NCBI GenBank assembly: GCA_937894355.1
Contig: CALCRD010000147.1
Coordinates: 1 to 58,300 of the forward strand
Length of the DNA stretch: 58,300 bases
Direction: 5' to 3'
From: an uncultured Bacillus sp.
GTDB lineage: Bacteria; Bacillota; Bacilli; Bacillales; Cytobacillaceae
The first letter of the stretch is position 1. Each line of letters starts with the position of its first letter. This document shows, one piece after another, positions 1 to 9,012 of the stretch. The notes under the pieces were generated by a model. The model made no database searches. It was not told the origin of the DNA and worked only from the letters and a program-made list of their open reading frames with translations. The position numbers and the translations under genes were made by a program.

Positions 1-88
1 GACGTCCCGAAGCCGAACACGGAAGTTAAGCTTCGGCGCCGATGGTAGTTGGGGGCCTCCCCCCTGTGAGAGTAGGACGTTGCCGGGA
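1..88 (+). rRNA. rrf: 5S ribosomal RNA, 3' part
   Basis: The sequence CCGAACACGGAAGTTAAGC, followed by GCGCCGATGGTAGTTGGGGG and GTGAGAGTAGGACG, is the conserved 3' two thirds of a bacterial 5S rRNA. The 5' part lies outside the window. The end is placed near the run that would close the terminal helix (TGCCGGG), so it is good to a few bases. It marks the end of an rRNA operon directly upstream of ctsR, as in B. subtilis. Confidence 0.93.
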
Positions 89-96
89 AAATCAGA

Positions 97-122
97 AACA
101 ACCCTTTGGGTTGTTTTTTTTT
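97..122 (+). terminator. intrinsic terminator of the upstream rRNA operon
   Basis: An eight-base-pair stem (AACAACCC, loop TTT, GGGTTGTT) runs straight into a T tract. It lies about ten bases after the 5S end and closes the rRNA operon before the ctsR promoter. Confidence 0.9.
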
Positions 123-179
123 GTTCAAAATAGTTTGAGAACTAGTCAAATGGAAACAATAGATTAATGGTTCAATTAA

Positions 180-209
180 TTGCAAAAGTTAAATACTATC
201 ATGTATAAT
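180..209 (+). promoter_or_regulatory. sigma-A promoter of the ctsR operon
   Basis: A perfect -10 box TATAAT (204-209) lies 18 bases after a fair -35 box TTGCAA (180-185). The predicted start, near 216, falls inside the CtsR operator, so a bound repressor would block initiation. Confidence 0.7.
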
Positions 210-212
210 TAA

Positions 213-229
213 AGTCAAATATAGTCAAA
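213..229 (+). promoter_or_regulatory. CtsR operator
   Basis: Two direct heptads AGTCAAA (213-219 and 223-229) are separated by TAT. This matches the known CtsR consensus RGTCAAA-NAN-RGTCAAA exactly. It sits between the -10 box and the ctsR start codon, as expected for autorepression of the ctsR-mcsA-mcsB-clpC operon. A further single half-site (AGTCAAA) is visible near 144-150. Confidence 0.93.
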
Positions 230-249
230 GTCAGGATGGGGGAGGTTAG

Positions 250-711
250 ATGAGGAATATCTCGGACATAATTGAAGATTATTTGAAGACGGTTTTGGAG
301 TTGAGCGAAAAAGAAATAGTTGAGATAAAAAGAAATGAAATTGCCGACAAGTTTCAATGTGTACCTTCCCAGATAAATTACGTAATTAATACTCGATTTA
401 CTGAAGAAAGAGGTTATCTAGTAGAAAGTAAACGTGGTGGTGGTGGATACATTCGAATCATCAAGGTGAAAACTAGTGATTTTGTTCATCTCATTGATTT
501 ATTAATTTCAATTATTAAGGGACGGATTTCCCAAAGCAACGCAGAAGATGTCATTTATCGGCTCGTTGAAGAGGAAATTATTAATAGCAGAGAAGCTAAA
601 ATTATGTTAAGTGTCATTGATCGTTCGGTATTATACATAGATCTTCCGTATCGGGATGAATTAAGGGCTCGAATGTTAAAGGCAATGTTAACGACACTTA
701 AATATAAATAA
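250..711 (+). CDS. ctsR: CtsR, heat-shock transcriptional repressor
   Basis: This 153-residue protein is the class III heat-shock repressor that controls clp genes. The N-terminal half is the winged helix-turn-helix. Residues 62-70 carry the glycine-rich wing RGGGGYIRI, known in the family as the thermosensing loop. The C-terminal half is the dimerisation domain recognised by McsB and ClpC. The ATG follows a strong ribosome binding site (GGGGGAGG). It is the first gene of a four-gene operon whose promoter carries its own operator. Confidence 0.97.
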   Translation: MRNISDIIEDYLKTVLELSEKEIVEIKRNEIADKFQCVPSQINYVINTRFTEERGYLVESKRGGGGYIRIIKVKTSDFVHLIDLLISIIKGRISQSNAEDVIYRLVEEEIINSREAKIMLSVIDRSVLYIDLPYRDELRARMLKAMLTTLKYK

Positions 712-734
712 CAGTTAGTTGGCGAGGTGAAAGG

Positions 735-1283
735 ATGATTTGCCAAGAATGTAATCAAAGACCTGCAACACTCCACTTTACAAAAATCATAAATGCTGAA
801 AAAACTGAATTCCACTTGTGTGAAATATGTGCCCATGAAAAAGGTGAAATGTTTTTATTGAATGGGGCACCTGGTTTTTCAATCAACAATTTACTTGCAG
901 GGTTGTTAAATGTAGAACCCAAGTTTACACCCTCTCCTCAAGATGCTTTTAAACCTCAAGAAGTATTACAGTGCAATGACTGTTCAATGACCTTTCAACA
1001 ATTCGTAAAAGTAGGCCGTTTTGGCTGTGCAAGTTGCTATGAAACCTTTAAGGATCAATTGATTCCACTGATAAAGAGAGTTCATAGTGGTAATACAGAT
1101 CATCGAGGAAAAATCCCAAAAAGAATAGGTGGAAGTATCCATCTGCGAAAAACAATTGAAGAATTAAAGCAGAAAATCAAAGATTTAGTCAACAATGAGG
1201 AATTTGAAAAAGCTGCCGAAGTGAGAGATGAAATTCGTACGCTTGAAAGTCAAATGATAGAGAGTCAAGAGGGAGGGGAATAG
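735..1283 (+). CDS. mcsA: McsA, zinc-binding activator of the arginine kinase McsB
   Basis: This 182-residue protein has CXXC pairs at C3/C6, C29/C32, C80/C83 and C98/C101, which form the zinc-binding N-terminal part. A UVR-type helical motif occupies about residues 137-172 (FEKAAEVRDEIR). McsA activates McsB and binds CtsR, and it takes part in stress-regulated ClpCP proteolysis. The gene lies 23 bases after ctsR and ends one base before the mcsB start codon, so the two are likely translationally coupled. Confidence 0.96.
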   Translation: MICQECNQRPATLHFTKIINAEKTEFHLCEICAHEKGEMFLLNGAPGFSINNLLAGLLNVEPKFTPSPQDAFKPQEVLQCNDCSMTFQQFVKVGRFGCASCYETFKDQLIPLIKRVHSGNTDHRGKIPKRIGGSIHLRKTIEELKQKIKDLVNNEEFEKAAEVRDEIRTLESQMIESQEGGE

Positions 1284-1284
1284 C

Positions 1285-2358
1285 TTGCCATTAGAAAGAT
1301 TTTTTAATCAAGCTGTTAGCTCTTGGATGAGTGCTGAAGGTCCAGATTCCGATATTGTAATGAGTTCAAGGATTAGATTAGCTCGGAATTTTAAAGAGTT
1401 CACTTTTCCGACACTTATAACTAATGAGGAAGCAAATGGGGTTATTTCATCTATTAAAGAAATACTAAATCACGAACCTTTAAATGATTTAGGTGAATAT
1501 GAATTTTTAAAAATAGATGAGCTGCAACCATTGCAAAAAAGGGTCCTGGTAGAAAAGCATTTAATCTCGCCTCATTTAGCGGAAGATTCAAATCATGGTG
1601 CATGCTTACTTTCTGAGAATGAAGAGATAAGCATTATGATTAATGAAGAAGACCATATTAGGATACAATGCTTATTTCCAGGATTTCAATTAACAGAAGC
1701 CCTATTTATTGCCGGAAAGGTTGATGATTGGGTAGAAAAAAATGTAAATTATGCTTTTGACGAAAAGTTTGGTTATTTAACTAGTTGCCCAACCAATGTT
1801 GGTACTGGTTTGAGGGCGTCAGTGATGATGCATTTACCTGGCCTTATTTTAACCCAACAAATGAGTCGGATCATACCGGCGATCAATCAATTGGGATTAG
1901 TGGTCAGAGGAATCTATGGTGAAGGTAGCGAGGCTTTAGGTAATATATTTCAAATATCTAACCAAATAACACTTGGTAAGTCTGAGGAAGATATAGTTGA
2001 AGATTTAAAAAGCGTAGTAAGACAATTAATTTCCCAGGAAAGGTCTGCTCGCGACGCATTAGCTAAAACTTTAAACATAGAATTAGAAGATAGGGTGTAC
2101 CGTTCCTTAGGAGTACTAGAGAACAGTAGAATTTTAGAATCTAAGGAAGCCGCGAGATGCTTGTCAGATGTTCGTCTAGGAATCGATATGGGGTTAATAA
2201 AAAACATTTCCAAAACAATTTTAAATGAATTAATGATTCTAACCCAACCGGGTTTTTTACAGCAGTATGCGGGTGGTCCGTTAAGACCAAATGAAAGAGA
2301 TATCCGCCGAGCTGCGTTAATAAGAGAAAGAATAAAATTAGAAACAGCGAAAAGATAG
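1285..2358 (+). CDS. mcsB: McsB, protein arginine kinase
   Basis: This 357-residue protein belongs to the phosphagen-kinase fold. It phosphorylates arginine on CtsR and on misfolded proteins, marking them for ClpC-ClpP. The ATP-binding start SSRIRLARNF is at residues 27-36, and the conserved GTGLRASVMMHLPGL segment is in the middle. The start codon is TTG, six bases after GGGAGGGG and just behind the mcsA stop. Full length. Confidence 0.96.
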   Translation: MPLERFFNQAVSSWMSAEGPDSDIVMSSRIRLARNFKEFTFPTLITNEEANGVISSIKEILNHEPLNDLGEYEFLKIDELQPLQKRVLVEKHLISPHLAEDSNHGACLLSENEEISIMINEEDHIRIQCLFPGFQLTEALFIAGKVDDWVEKNVNYAFDEKFGYLTSCPTNVGTGLRASVMMHLPGLILTQQMSRIIPAINQLGLVVRGIYGEGSEALGNIFQISNQITLGKSEEDIVEDLKSVVRQLISQERSARDALAKTLNIELEDRVYRSLGVLENSRILESKEAARCLSDVRLGIDMGLIKNISKTILNELMILTQPGFLQQYAGGPLRPNERDIRRAALIRERIKLETAKR

Positions 2359-2369
2359 GAGGAAGAGGT

Positions 2370-4808
2370 ATGATGTTTGGACGCTTTACAGAAAGAGCAC
2401 AGAAGGTGTTGGCCCTAGCCCAAGAGGAAGCAATTCGTTTAAGTCATAATAATATTGGAACTGAGCATATTCTATTAGGACTGGTAAGAGAAGGGGAAGG
2501 AATAGCTGCTAAAGCGCTTTATGCACTGGGACTTGGAGCTGAAAAAATTCAAAAAGAGGTAGAAAATCTAATCGGCCGAGGTCAGGATGCATCCCAAACG
2601 ATTCACTATACTCCTCGAGCTAAGAAAGTAATCGAGCTTTCCATGGACGAAGCTCGTAAGTTAGGACATTCCTATGTAGGCACAGAGCATATTCTCCTGG
2701 GGTTGATTCGCGAGGGTGAAGGAGTTGCTGCAAGAGTATTAAATAATCTTGGGGTAAGTCTAAATAAAGCTCGCCAACAAGTTCTGCAATTGTTAGGTAG
2801 TAATGAATCGGGCGGCCATCAAGGTGGGGCAACAGCAAATGCAAACACTCCAACTTTAGATAGTCTTGCGCGTGACCTAACTGTTATTGCAAGGGAAGGA
2901 AGTCTTGATCCAGTAATTGGTCGTAGCAAGGAAATACAAAGGGTTATTGAAGTTTTAAGTAGACGTACAAAAAATAACCCAGTTTTAATTGGTGAACCCG
3001 GTGTAGGTAAAACAGCCATTGCTGAAGGACTTGCTCAACAAATTGTTAATAATGAAGTTCCAGAAATCCTTCGTGATAAACGAGTAATGACCCTTGATAT
3101 GGGGACAGTTGTTGCGGGGACAAAATACCGTGGTGAGTTTGAAGATCGTCTTAAAAAGGTTATGGACGAGATTCGCCAAGCCGGAAATATTATCTTATTT
3201 ATCGATGAGCTGCATACACTTATTGGTGCTGGTGGTGCAGAAGGCGCGATCGACGCTTCGAACATATTAAAGCCGTCATTAGCCCGTGGTGAATTACAGT
3301 GTATTGGAGCCACTACATTGGATGAGTATCGGAAATATATAGAAAAGGATGCAGCTTTAGAGCGTCGTTTTCAACCAATTAGAGTGGATGAACCAACAGC
3401 TGAAGAGTCAGTTCAAATATTAAAAGGTCTTAGAGATCGTTATGAGGCACATCATCGTGTATCCATTACTGATGAGGCCATTCACGCAGCGGTAACATTC
3501 TCCGATCGCTATATTCCGGATAGGTTTTTACCAGATAAAGCAATTGATTTAATTGATGAAGCAGGCTCAAAGGTTCGGTTACGCTCATACACAACCCCAC
3601 CGAATTTAAAAGAGCTTGAGGTGAGACTAGAAGAGGTTCGGAAGGAAAAGGATGCATCCGTTCAAAGTCAGGAATTTGAAAAAGCGGCTTCATTAAGAGA
3701 TTCAGAACAACGTCTCCGTGAACAATTAGAAGAAACAAAGAAAACTTGGAAAGAAAAACAAGGTCAAGAAAATAGTGAGGTTACGGTTGAAGATATTGCT
3801 ACCGTAGTGTCAAATTGGACCGGAATTCCCGTTTCTAAATTGGCACAAACAGAAACAGATAAATTATTAAAGCTAGAAGAAATTCTACATTCGAGAGTAA
3901 TTGGTCAGCAAGAGGCGGTTATCGCTGTGTCTAAAGCGGTTAGACGAGCTCGAGCCGGTTTAAAGGATCCTAAACGTCCGATTGGCTCGTTTATCTTCCT
4001 TGGCCCAACAGGTGTAGGTAAAACGGAGTTAGCTCGTGCGTTAGCGGAGGCTATGTTTGGTGATGAAGATGCCATGATTCGCATTGATATGTCTGAATAC
4101 ATGGAAAAACACTCCACATCTAGATTGGTCGGATCACCTCCAGGTTATGTTGGTTACGAAGAAGGTGGTCAGTTAACAGAAAAGGTACGGAGAAAGCCAT
4201 ATTCAGTAATATTATTAGATGAAATTGAAAAGGCCCATCCAGATGTATTCAATATTTTACTTCAGGTACTTGAGGATGGTCGATTAACAGATTCAAAAGG
4301 TCGCACTGTAGATTTCCGAAATACTGTTTTGATTATGACCTCGAATGTTGGTGCTGAGGCCTTAAAACGAAATAAATTTGTTGGTTTTAATATCCAAGAT
4401 GGTGAACAGGATTATAAGGATATGAAAGGGAAAGTAATGGGAGAATTGAAAAAGGCATTCCGACCAGAATTCCTTAATCGTGTTGATGAAATTATCGTTT
4501 TCCATGCCTTAGAACGAGCTCAATTAAAAGAAATTGTTACTTTATTATCTGATCAATTGATAAAACGGTTAAAAGAACAGCATATCAATTTAGAATTAAC
4601 AGATGCTGCTAAAGAAAAAATATCCGTTGAAGGTTATGATCCTGAATACGGGGCACGTCCATTACGTAGAGCTATTCAAAAGCATATTGAAGACCGTTTA
4701 TCTGAGGAGTTATTAAGAGGAACAGTTTTAACAGGGCAAAATATCGTGATTGATGTTGAAAATAACGAGTTTATCGTTAATACCGCAACTGCAATACCGA
4801 AGCCTTAA
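2370..4808 (+). CDS. clpC: ClpC, AAA+ unfoldase of the ClpCP protease
   Basis: This 812-residue ATPase unfolds substrates for ClpP. It has two N-terminal Clp repeats (about 1-145), a first AAA module with Walker A GEPGVGKT near 208, a coiled-coil M domain with a UVR-like stretch (about 410-470), and a second AAA module with Walker A GPTGVGKT near 545. The arginine-phosphate-marking system McsA/McsB is encoded just upstream, and the whole operon is under CtsR. The terminator after the gene ends the operon. Confidence 0.98.
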   Translation: MMFGRFTERAQKVLALAQEEAIRLSHNNIGTEHILLGLVREGEGIAAKALYALGLGAEKIQKEVENLIGRGQDASQTIHYTPRAKKVIELSMDEARKLGHSYVGTEHILLGLIREGEGVAARVLNNLGVSLNKARQQVLQLLGSNESGGHQGGATANANTPTLDSLARDLTVIAREGSLDPVIGRSKEIQRVIEVLSRRTKNNPVLIGEPGVGKTAIAEGLAQQIVNNEVPEILRDKRVMTLDMGTVVAGTKYRGEFEDRLKKVMDEIRQAGNIILFIDELHTLIGAGGAEGAIDASNILKPSLARGELQCIGATTLDEYRKYIEKDAALERRFQPIRVDEPTAEESVQILKGLRDRYEAHHRVSITDEAIHAAVTFSDRYIPDRFLPDKAIDLIDEAGSKVRLRSYTTPPNLKELEVRLEEVRKEKDASVQSQEFEKAASLRDSEQRLREQLEETKKTWKEKQGQENSEVTVEDIATVVSNWTGIPVSKLAQTETDKLLKLEEILHSRVIGQQEAVIAVSKAVRRARAGLKDPKRPIGSFIFLGPTGVGKTELARALAEAMFGDEDAMIRIDMSEYMEKHSTSRLVGSPPGYVGYEEGGQLTEKVRRKPYSVILLDEIEKAHPDVFNILLQVLEDGRLTDSKGRTVDFRNTVLIMTSNVGAEALKRNKFVGFNIQDGEQDYKDMKGKVMGELKKAFRPEFLNRVDEIIVFHALERAQLKEIVTLLSDQLIKRLKEQHINLELTDAAKEKISVEGYDPEYGARPLRRAIQKHIEDRLSEELLRGTVLTGQNIVIDVENNEFIVNTATAIPKP

Positions 4809-4823
4809 GGTTTACTCACAATA

Positions 4824-4858
4824 AGGGGGCACTGAACATTCGTGACCCTCTTTTTTTT
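4824..4858 (+). terminator. terminator after clpC
   Basis: AGGGGGCAC and GTGACCCT form a stem with one mismatch around a nine-base loop, followed by eight T residues. It separates the CtsR operon from radA. Confidence 0.75.
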
Positions 4859-4933
4859 CCTTAGGTAACATATTAGGTAGGCCCTAGATAAGTTTTCTGC
4901 GCTTGCGCTGTTCTTTTTAGAGAGGAAGATTCG

Positions 4934-6313
4934 ATGGCAAAGAGAAAGACGAAATTTATGTGCCAAGAATGTGGCTATGAATCACCAAAATGGATGGGTA
5001 AGTGTCCAGGTTGTGGTCAATGGAATAAAATGATTGAGGAAGTTGAGGCTGTTGGTACTGGAAGACGAGGGGCTTTTGCCCATTCACAAGGTATCTCTAC
5101 CGCTTCAAAGCCAACTCCGATAACAGCAATCGAAACAGCCAATGAAGCTAGGATAAAGACTGGGATGAAGGAACTGAACCGTGTCTTGGGTGGTGGTATT
5201 GTTCAAGGATCTTTAGTTTTGATAGGTGGGGACCCAGGAATAGGTAAGTCGACATTGCTTTTACAAGTTTCAGCGCAATTGGCTAATTTGGGTCAATCGG
5301 TTTTGTACATTTCTGGAGAAGAATCATTAAGGCAGACAAAGCTTCGTGCCGAACGGCTTGGTGTTATTTCTGAAAATTTATTGGTATATGCGGAAACGAA
5401 TTTAGAAGAAATTAGCCGGACGATTGAAAAGACCATTCCGAAATTTGTTATTGTAGATTCAATTCAAACGGTATTTCACCCGGACGTTACATCGGCACCA
5501 GGCAGTGTCACACAAGTCCGAGAATGTACGTCTGAATTGCTAAGGATTGCTAAAACAAAAGGAATAGCAATTTTCATAGTCGGTCACGTAACCAAGGAAG
5601 GATCCATTGCCGGACCAAGGTTGCTTGAGCATATGGTGGATACAGTTCTTTATTTTGAAGGAGAACGTCATCATACATACCGAATATTGCGTGCAGTAAA
5701 AAACCGTTTTGGATCGACTAATGAAATGGGCATTTTTGAAATGAAGGAAATGGGTCTTGTTGAGGTGGAAAACCCCTCGGAGATTTTTTTAGAAGAACGT
5801 TCACAAGGAGCTTCAGGTTCAACCGTTGTAGCCTCAATGGAGGGAACTAGGCCTGTATTAGTCGAAATCCAAGCATTGATTTCTCCATCTAGCTTTGGTA
5901 ATCCCAGAAGAATGGCAACGGGGATTGATCATAACCGGGTATCGCTGTTGATGGCTGTTTTAGAAAAACGAGTGGGGATGCTCTTACAAAATCAAGATGC
6001 CTATCTGAAGGTTGCTGGAGGAGTTAAGCTTGATGAGCCGGCAATCGATTTAGCAATAGCTGTAAGTATCACATCGAGTTTTCGTGATCAACCGACACGG
6101 GCAACAGATTGTATTATTGGGGAAGTAGGCTTAACAGGTGAGGTTAGACGTGTATCTAGAATTGAACAACGAGTTCAAGAGGCGGCGAAACTGGGATTTG
6201 AACGGGTTATTTTACCGGAAAATAATCTCGGAGGCTGGAAAGCTCCAAAGGGTATTGAATTAATTGGAGTATCTTCAGTGCATCAAGCTCTTATTGAAAC
6301 GCTAGGTAGATAA
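4934..6313 (+). CDS. radA: RadA, DNA-repair/branch-migration ATPase
   Basis: This 459-residue protein acts in recombination intermediate processing and transformation. It has an N-terminal zinc finger (C10, C13, C24, C27), Walker A GGDPGIGKST at 98-107, the RadA-specific KNRFG motif at 256-260 and a C-terminal Lon-protease-like domain. In B. subtilis it is followed immediately by disA, whose product it controls. Here disA is missing from this position. Confidence 0.97.
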   Translation: MAKRKTKFMCQECGYESPKWMGKCPGCGQWNKMIEEVEAVGTGRRGAFAHSQGISTASKPTPITAIETANEARIKTGMKELNRVLGGGIVQGSLVLIGGDPGIGKSTLLLQVSAQLANLGQSVLYISGEESLRQTKLRAERLGVISENLLVYAETNLEEISRTIEKTIPKFVIVDSIQTVFHPDVTSAPGSVTQVRECTSELLRIAKTKGIAIFIVGHVTKEGSIAGPRLLEHMVDTVLYFEGERHHTYRILRAVKNRFGSTNEMGIFEMKEMGLVEVENPSEIFLEERSQGASGSTVVASMEGTRPVLVEIQALISPSSFGNPRRMATGIDHNRVSLLMAVLEKRVGMLLQNQDAYLKVAGGVKLDEPAIDLAIAVSITSSFRDQPTRATDCIIGEVGLTGEVRRVSRIEQRVQEAAKLGFERVILPENNLGGWKAPKGIELIGVSSVHQALIETLGR

Positions 6314-6587
6314 GCTTATTTTTTAGAAGAGAGAGCGGACTCTCGCCGATAAAGTTGAGTGATTGGTTAATTTGTGGTAAAATTATACAATTAATAGTCC
6401 CTTAATATAACAATCTTACCCTTATCATCAGAAATGATTCTTCACTAAAATTACTCTCCAGAAATTCAAAAAAATCAACTGTTTGTATTACTAATTTGTT
6501 TCAATGATATTACATTCATAAAAAATCTGTGAAAATAGGTTTCAATTTATTTTTATTGTTTATAATAAAAAGATAGGAGGTGAAGGA
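6314..6587 (+). other. radA-yacL gap, disA absent
   Basis: This 274-base AT-rich stretch holds no open reading frame of note. GAGAG and CTCTC form a small hairpin near 6342, without a U tract. I could not recognise any disA remnant by eye on either strand. A good -10 box TATAAT (6561-6566) lies 21 bases before the yacL start, but no convincing -35 box goes with it, so yacL probably has its own promoter here. Confidence 0.7.
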
Positions 6588-7673
6588 ATGTTAAAACGCA
6601 TTATTCAAATTTGTTTCCTTATCATCGGGGGGACTTTGGGGATATTTTTAATCCCTGACTTATTAGAGTTAATTAATATGAACAGCATTCCTCTAATCAA
6701 TAATCCTTATGTATCCGCTATTTTTGGTGCACTTATTTTTTATTTTATTACTTTTTGGGCAGTTGATTATTTTACTGATTTTATGAAATGGGTAGAGGAA
6801 TCTCTTGTCAAAGCTCCGATAACGGATATTATATTTGGAAGTGTTGGTTTAGTATTTGGTTTGGTCATTGCTTTTTTAGTGGGTTTTGCCATTAATTCAA
6901 TTCAAGTACCAATTATTAACACAATTGCTCCAATTTTATTGACATTACTGTTTGGCTATCTTGGATTTCAAGTAGGCTTTAAAAAACGGGATGAATTATC
7001 GCATTTATTTTCAAAAGGTAAGAAGAAGGGCGGAGACGAGGATCCTGATAAAAAAGGACTTCGTAAAACTCTTAAAATTCTAGACACAAGTGTAATTATT
7101 GACGGGAGAATTGCCGATATATGCCAAACTGGATTTTTGGAAGGAACGATTGTTATTCCCCAGTTTGTCTTAGAGGAATTGCAACACATTGCTGATTCGT
7201 CTGATGTTTTAAAACGAAATCGCGGTCGTCGAGGGTTAGATATTTTAAATCGGATTCAAAAAGAGCTGGCCATAAAAGTTGAAATTTATGAAGGCGACTT
7301 TGAGGAGATTCAAGAAGTTGATAGCAAGCTAGTAAAATTAGCTAAAATAACCAGCGGTATTGTCGTAACGAATGATTTTAATTTAAACAAAGTTTGTGAG
7401 TTACAAAACGTGGGTGTTTTAAACATTAATGATTTGGCAAATGCTGTAAAACCTGTTGTGCTACCAGGAGAAGAAATGAATGTTCAGGTAATTAAAGACG
7501 GAAAAGAACATAATCAAGGTGTTGCCTACTTGGATGACGGGACGATGATCGTTGTCGAGGATGGCCGAGATTATATTGGAAAAAGGATTGATGTCCTTGT
7601 GACAAGTGTGTTGCAGACATCTGCCGGACGAATGATTTTCGCAAAACCAAAATTGCTTGAAAAAGCTTTATAA
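6588..7673 (+). CDS. yacL: YacL, membrane PIN-TRAM domain protein
   Basis: This 361-residue protein has about four membrane segments in residues 1-130, then a PIN nuclease-like domain starting at ILDTSVIIDGRIADI (about 165) and a C-terminal TRAM RNA-binding domain (about 292-352). The acidic residues typical of PIN active sites are present (D of LDTS, D of IIDG, D of TNDF). The physiological substrate is not established. The ribosome binding site is AGGAGGTG. Confidence 0.92.
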   Translation: MLKRIIQICFLIIGGTLGIFLIPDLLELINMNSIPLINNPYVSAIFGALIFYFITFWAVDYFTDFMKWVEESLVKAPITDIIFGSVGLVFGLVIAFLVGFAINSIQVPIINTIAPILLTLLFGYLGFQVGFKKRDELSHLFSKGKKKGGDEDPDKKGLRKTLKILDTSVIIDGRIADICQTGFLEGTIVIPQFVLEELQHIADSSDVLKRNRGRRGLDILNRIQKELAIKVEIYEGDFEEIQEVDSKLVKLAKITSGIVVTNDFNLNKVCELQNVGVLNINDLANAVKPVVLPGEEMNVQVIKDGKEHNQGVAYLDDGTMIVVEDGRDYIGKRIDVLVTSVLQTSAGRMIFAKPKLLEKAL

Positions 7674-7689
7674 TTAGAGGAGTTTGACT

Positions 7690-8388
7690 ATGGGTTATCA
7701 GGTTGTAATCCCAGCAGCCGGACAAGGAAAAAGAATGGGAGCAGGGAAAAACAAACTCCTTCTCCCTTTGAATGGAGTACCTGTACTAATTCATACCTTG
7801 TTGGTTTTTGAAGCGGATGAAGAATGTGAAGGAATCATTTTAGCTATTTCTGCAAGTGATGAACAGGTGTTTTCCCAACTTATTAAGGAATACAACGTAA
7901 ATAAAGTTCATGGCTTAGTCCTAGGTGGCAAGGAACGCCAGGATAGTGTCTATAATGCTTTGCAAATGGTAGACTCTGATGGAATTGTACTAGTTCATGA
8001 TGGAGCAAGGCCCTTTATTAGCAAGGATGCTATTCACCTAGTTTCTGGAGCTGCCAAGGAAAATGGTGCTGCTGTTGTTGCCGTTCCGGTAAAGGATACG
8101 ATCAAAAAGGTTCAAGATAACAAGATAGTGGAAACCGTAGAACGTTCCAGCTTGTGGGCAGTCCAAACCCCACAAGCTTTTCGTATGTCTATTTTGTTAG
8201 ACGCACATCAGCGTGCCATAGAAGAGGGATTTCTCGGTACAGATGAAGCCAGTTTAGTAGAGCGGATTCCTTACGATATTACAATTGTGGAAAGTAGCTA
8301 TGATAATATTAAGCTCACCACACCAGAAGATTTATATTTTGCGGAAGCGATTATACGGAAACGTCAAGAGAGTGGGAAAGGAGAATAA
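7690..8388 (+). CDS. ispD: IspD, 2-C-methyl-D-erythritol 4-phosphate cytidylyltransferase
   Basis: IspD makes CDP-methylerythritol in the non-mevalonate isoprenoid pathway. The nucleotide-binding start PAAGQGKRMGAGKNK is clear. An in-frame TTG at 7684 is only two bases from the AGAGGAG ribosome binding site, so the ATG at 7690 (spacing eight) is chosen, giving 232 residues, the usual length. The gene is followed after three bases by ispF, another enzyme of the pathway. Confidence 0.96.
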   Translation: MGYQVVIPAAGQGKRMGAGKNKLLLPLNGVPVLIHTLLVFEADEECEGIILAISASDEQVFSQLIKEYNVNKVHGLVLGGKERQDSVYNALQMVDSDGIVLVHDGARPFISKDAIHLVSGAAKENGAAVVAVPVKDTIKKVQDNKIVETVERSSLWAVQTPQAFRMSILLDAHQRAIEEGFLGTDEASLVERIPYDITIVESSYDNIKLTTPEDLYFAEAIIRKRQESGKGE

Positions 8389-8391
8389 TTT

Positions 8392-8871
8392 ATGTTTCGG
8401 ATTGGACAAGGATTTGATGTTCACCAACTTACCGAGGATCGTCCCCTTATTATTGGAGGAATTACCATTCCCTATGAGAAGGGCTTATTAGGTCACTCAG
8501 ATGCCGATGTGCTTTTACATACGATAGCAGATGCCTGTCTAGGAGCAATTGGAGCGGGAGATATCGGCAAGCATTTTCCGGATACCGATCCTAATTTTAA
8601 GGATGCCGATTCGGCTAAGCTGTTAGACCATGTATACAGGATTGTAAAAGAGTCGGGTTATGAGCTGGTAAATATTGATTGCACAATAATGGCCCAGAAG
8701 CCTAAAATGGCTCCGTATATCGAAGACATGAAAGCGAGAATAGCCGAAATTTTACAAAGTACAACTGATCGGGTAAATGTTAAAGCAACAACAACGGAAA
8801 AGCTCGGTTTTGTTGGAAGAGGGGAAGGAATTGCCTCTCAAGCAGTTGTTTTATTAAAGAGAATTGACTAA
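8392..8871 (+). CDS. ispF: IspF, 2-C-methyl-D-erythritol 2,4-cyclodiphosphate synthase
   Basis: This 159-residue enzyme cyclises the CDP-ME 2-phosphate intermediate. The metal-binding start GQGFDVHQL (D8 and H10), the LGHSDADVLLH block and the C-terminal TTEKLGFVGRGEG substrate loop are intact. The ribosome binding site GGAGAA lies inside the end of ispD, so the two genes are translated together. Confidence 0.97.
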   Translation: MFRIGQGFDVHQLTEDRPLIIGGITIPYEKGLLGHSDADVLLHTIADACLGAIGAGDIGKHFPDTDPNFKDADSAKLLDHVYRIVKESGYELVNIDCTIMAQKPKMAPYIEDMKARIAEILQSTTDRVNVKATTTEKLGFVGRGEGIASQAVVLLKRID

Positions 8872-8960
8872 TTAGGGTTGGGTAATGGCCGGGTGGTTAG
8901 TCGAAGCAATAGTGAAAAATCAGCGATTGACAAGTTTCGCTTTATTAGAAAAATAACTGA

Positions 8961-8969
8961 TGCTACAAT
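8961..8969 (+). promoter_or_regulatory. possible extended -10 promoter of gltX
   Basis: TGCTACAAT is an extended -10 element 43 bases before the gltX start. No -35 box is well placed: the TTGACA at 8927 is 31 bases away, too far. The 140-base gap between ispF and gltX suggests a separate transcription start. Confidence 0.45.
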
Positions 8970-9012
8970 AAGCAGATAAATAGGAATGAAGAAAGATACA
9001 GGAGGAACCAGC

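Noticed and set aside
4890..4916. CTGCGCTTGCGCTGTTCTTTTT before radA as the end of a GTCTAGCTC-type dispersed repeat.
   Set aside because: Only the last part resembles such a repeat and no matching 5' arm was found upstream, so it was not listed as an element.
8927..8932. TTGACA before gltX as a -35 box.
   Set aside because: The nearest good -10 (TACAAT at 8964) is 31 bases away, too far for a sigma-A promoter.
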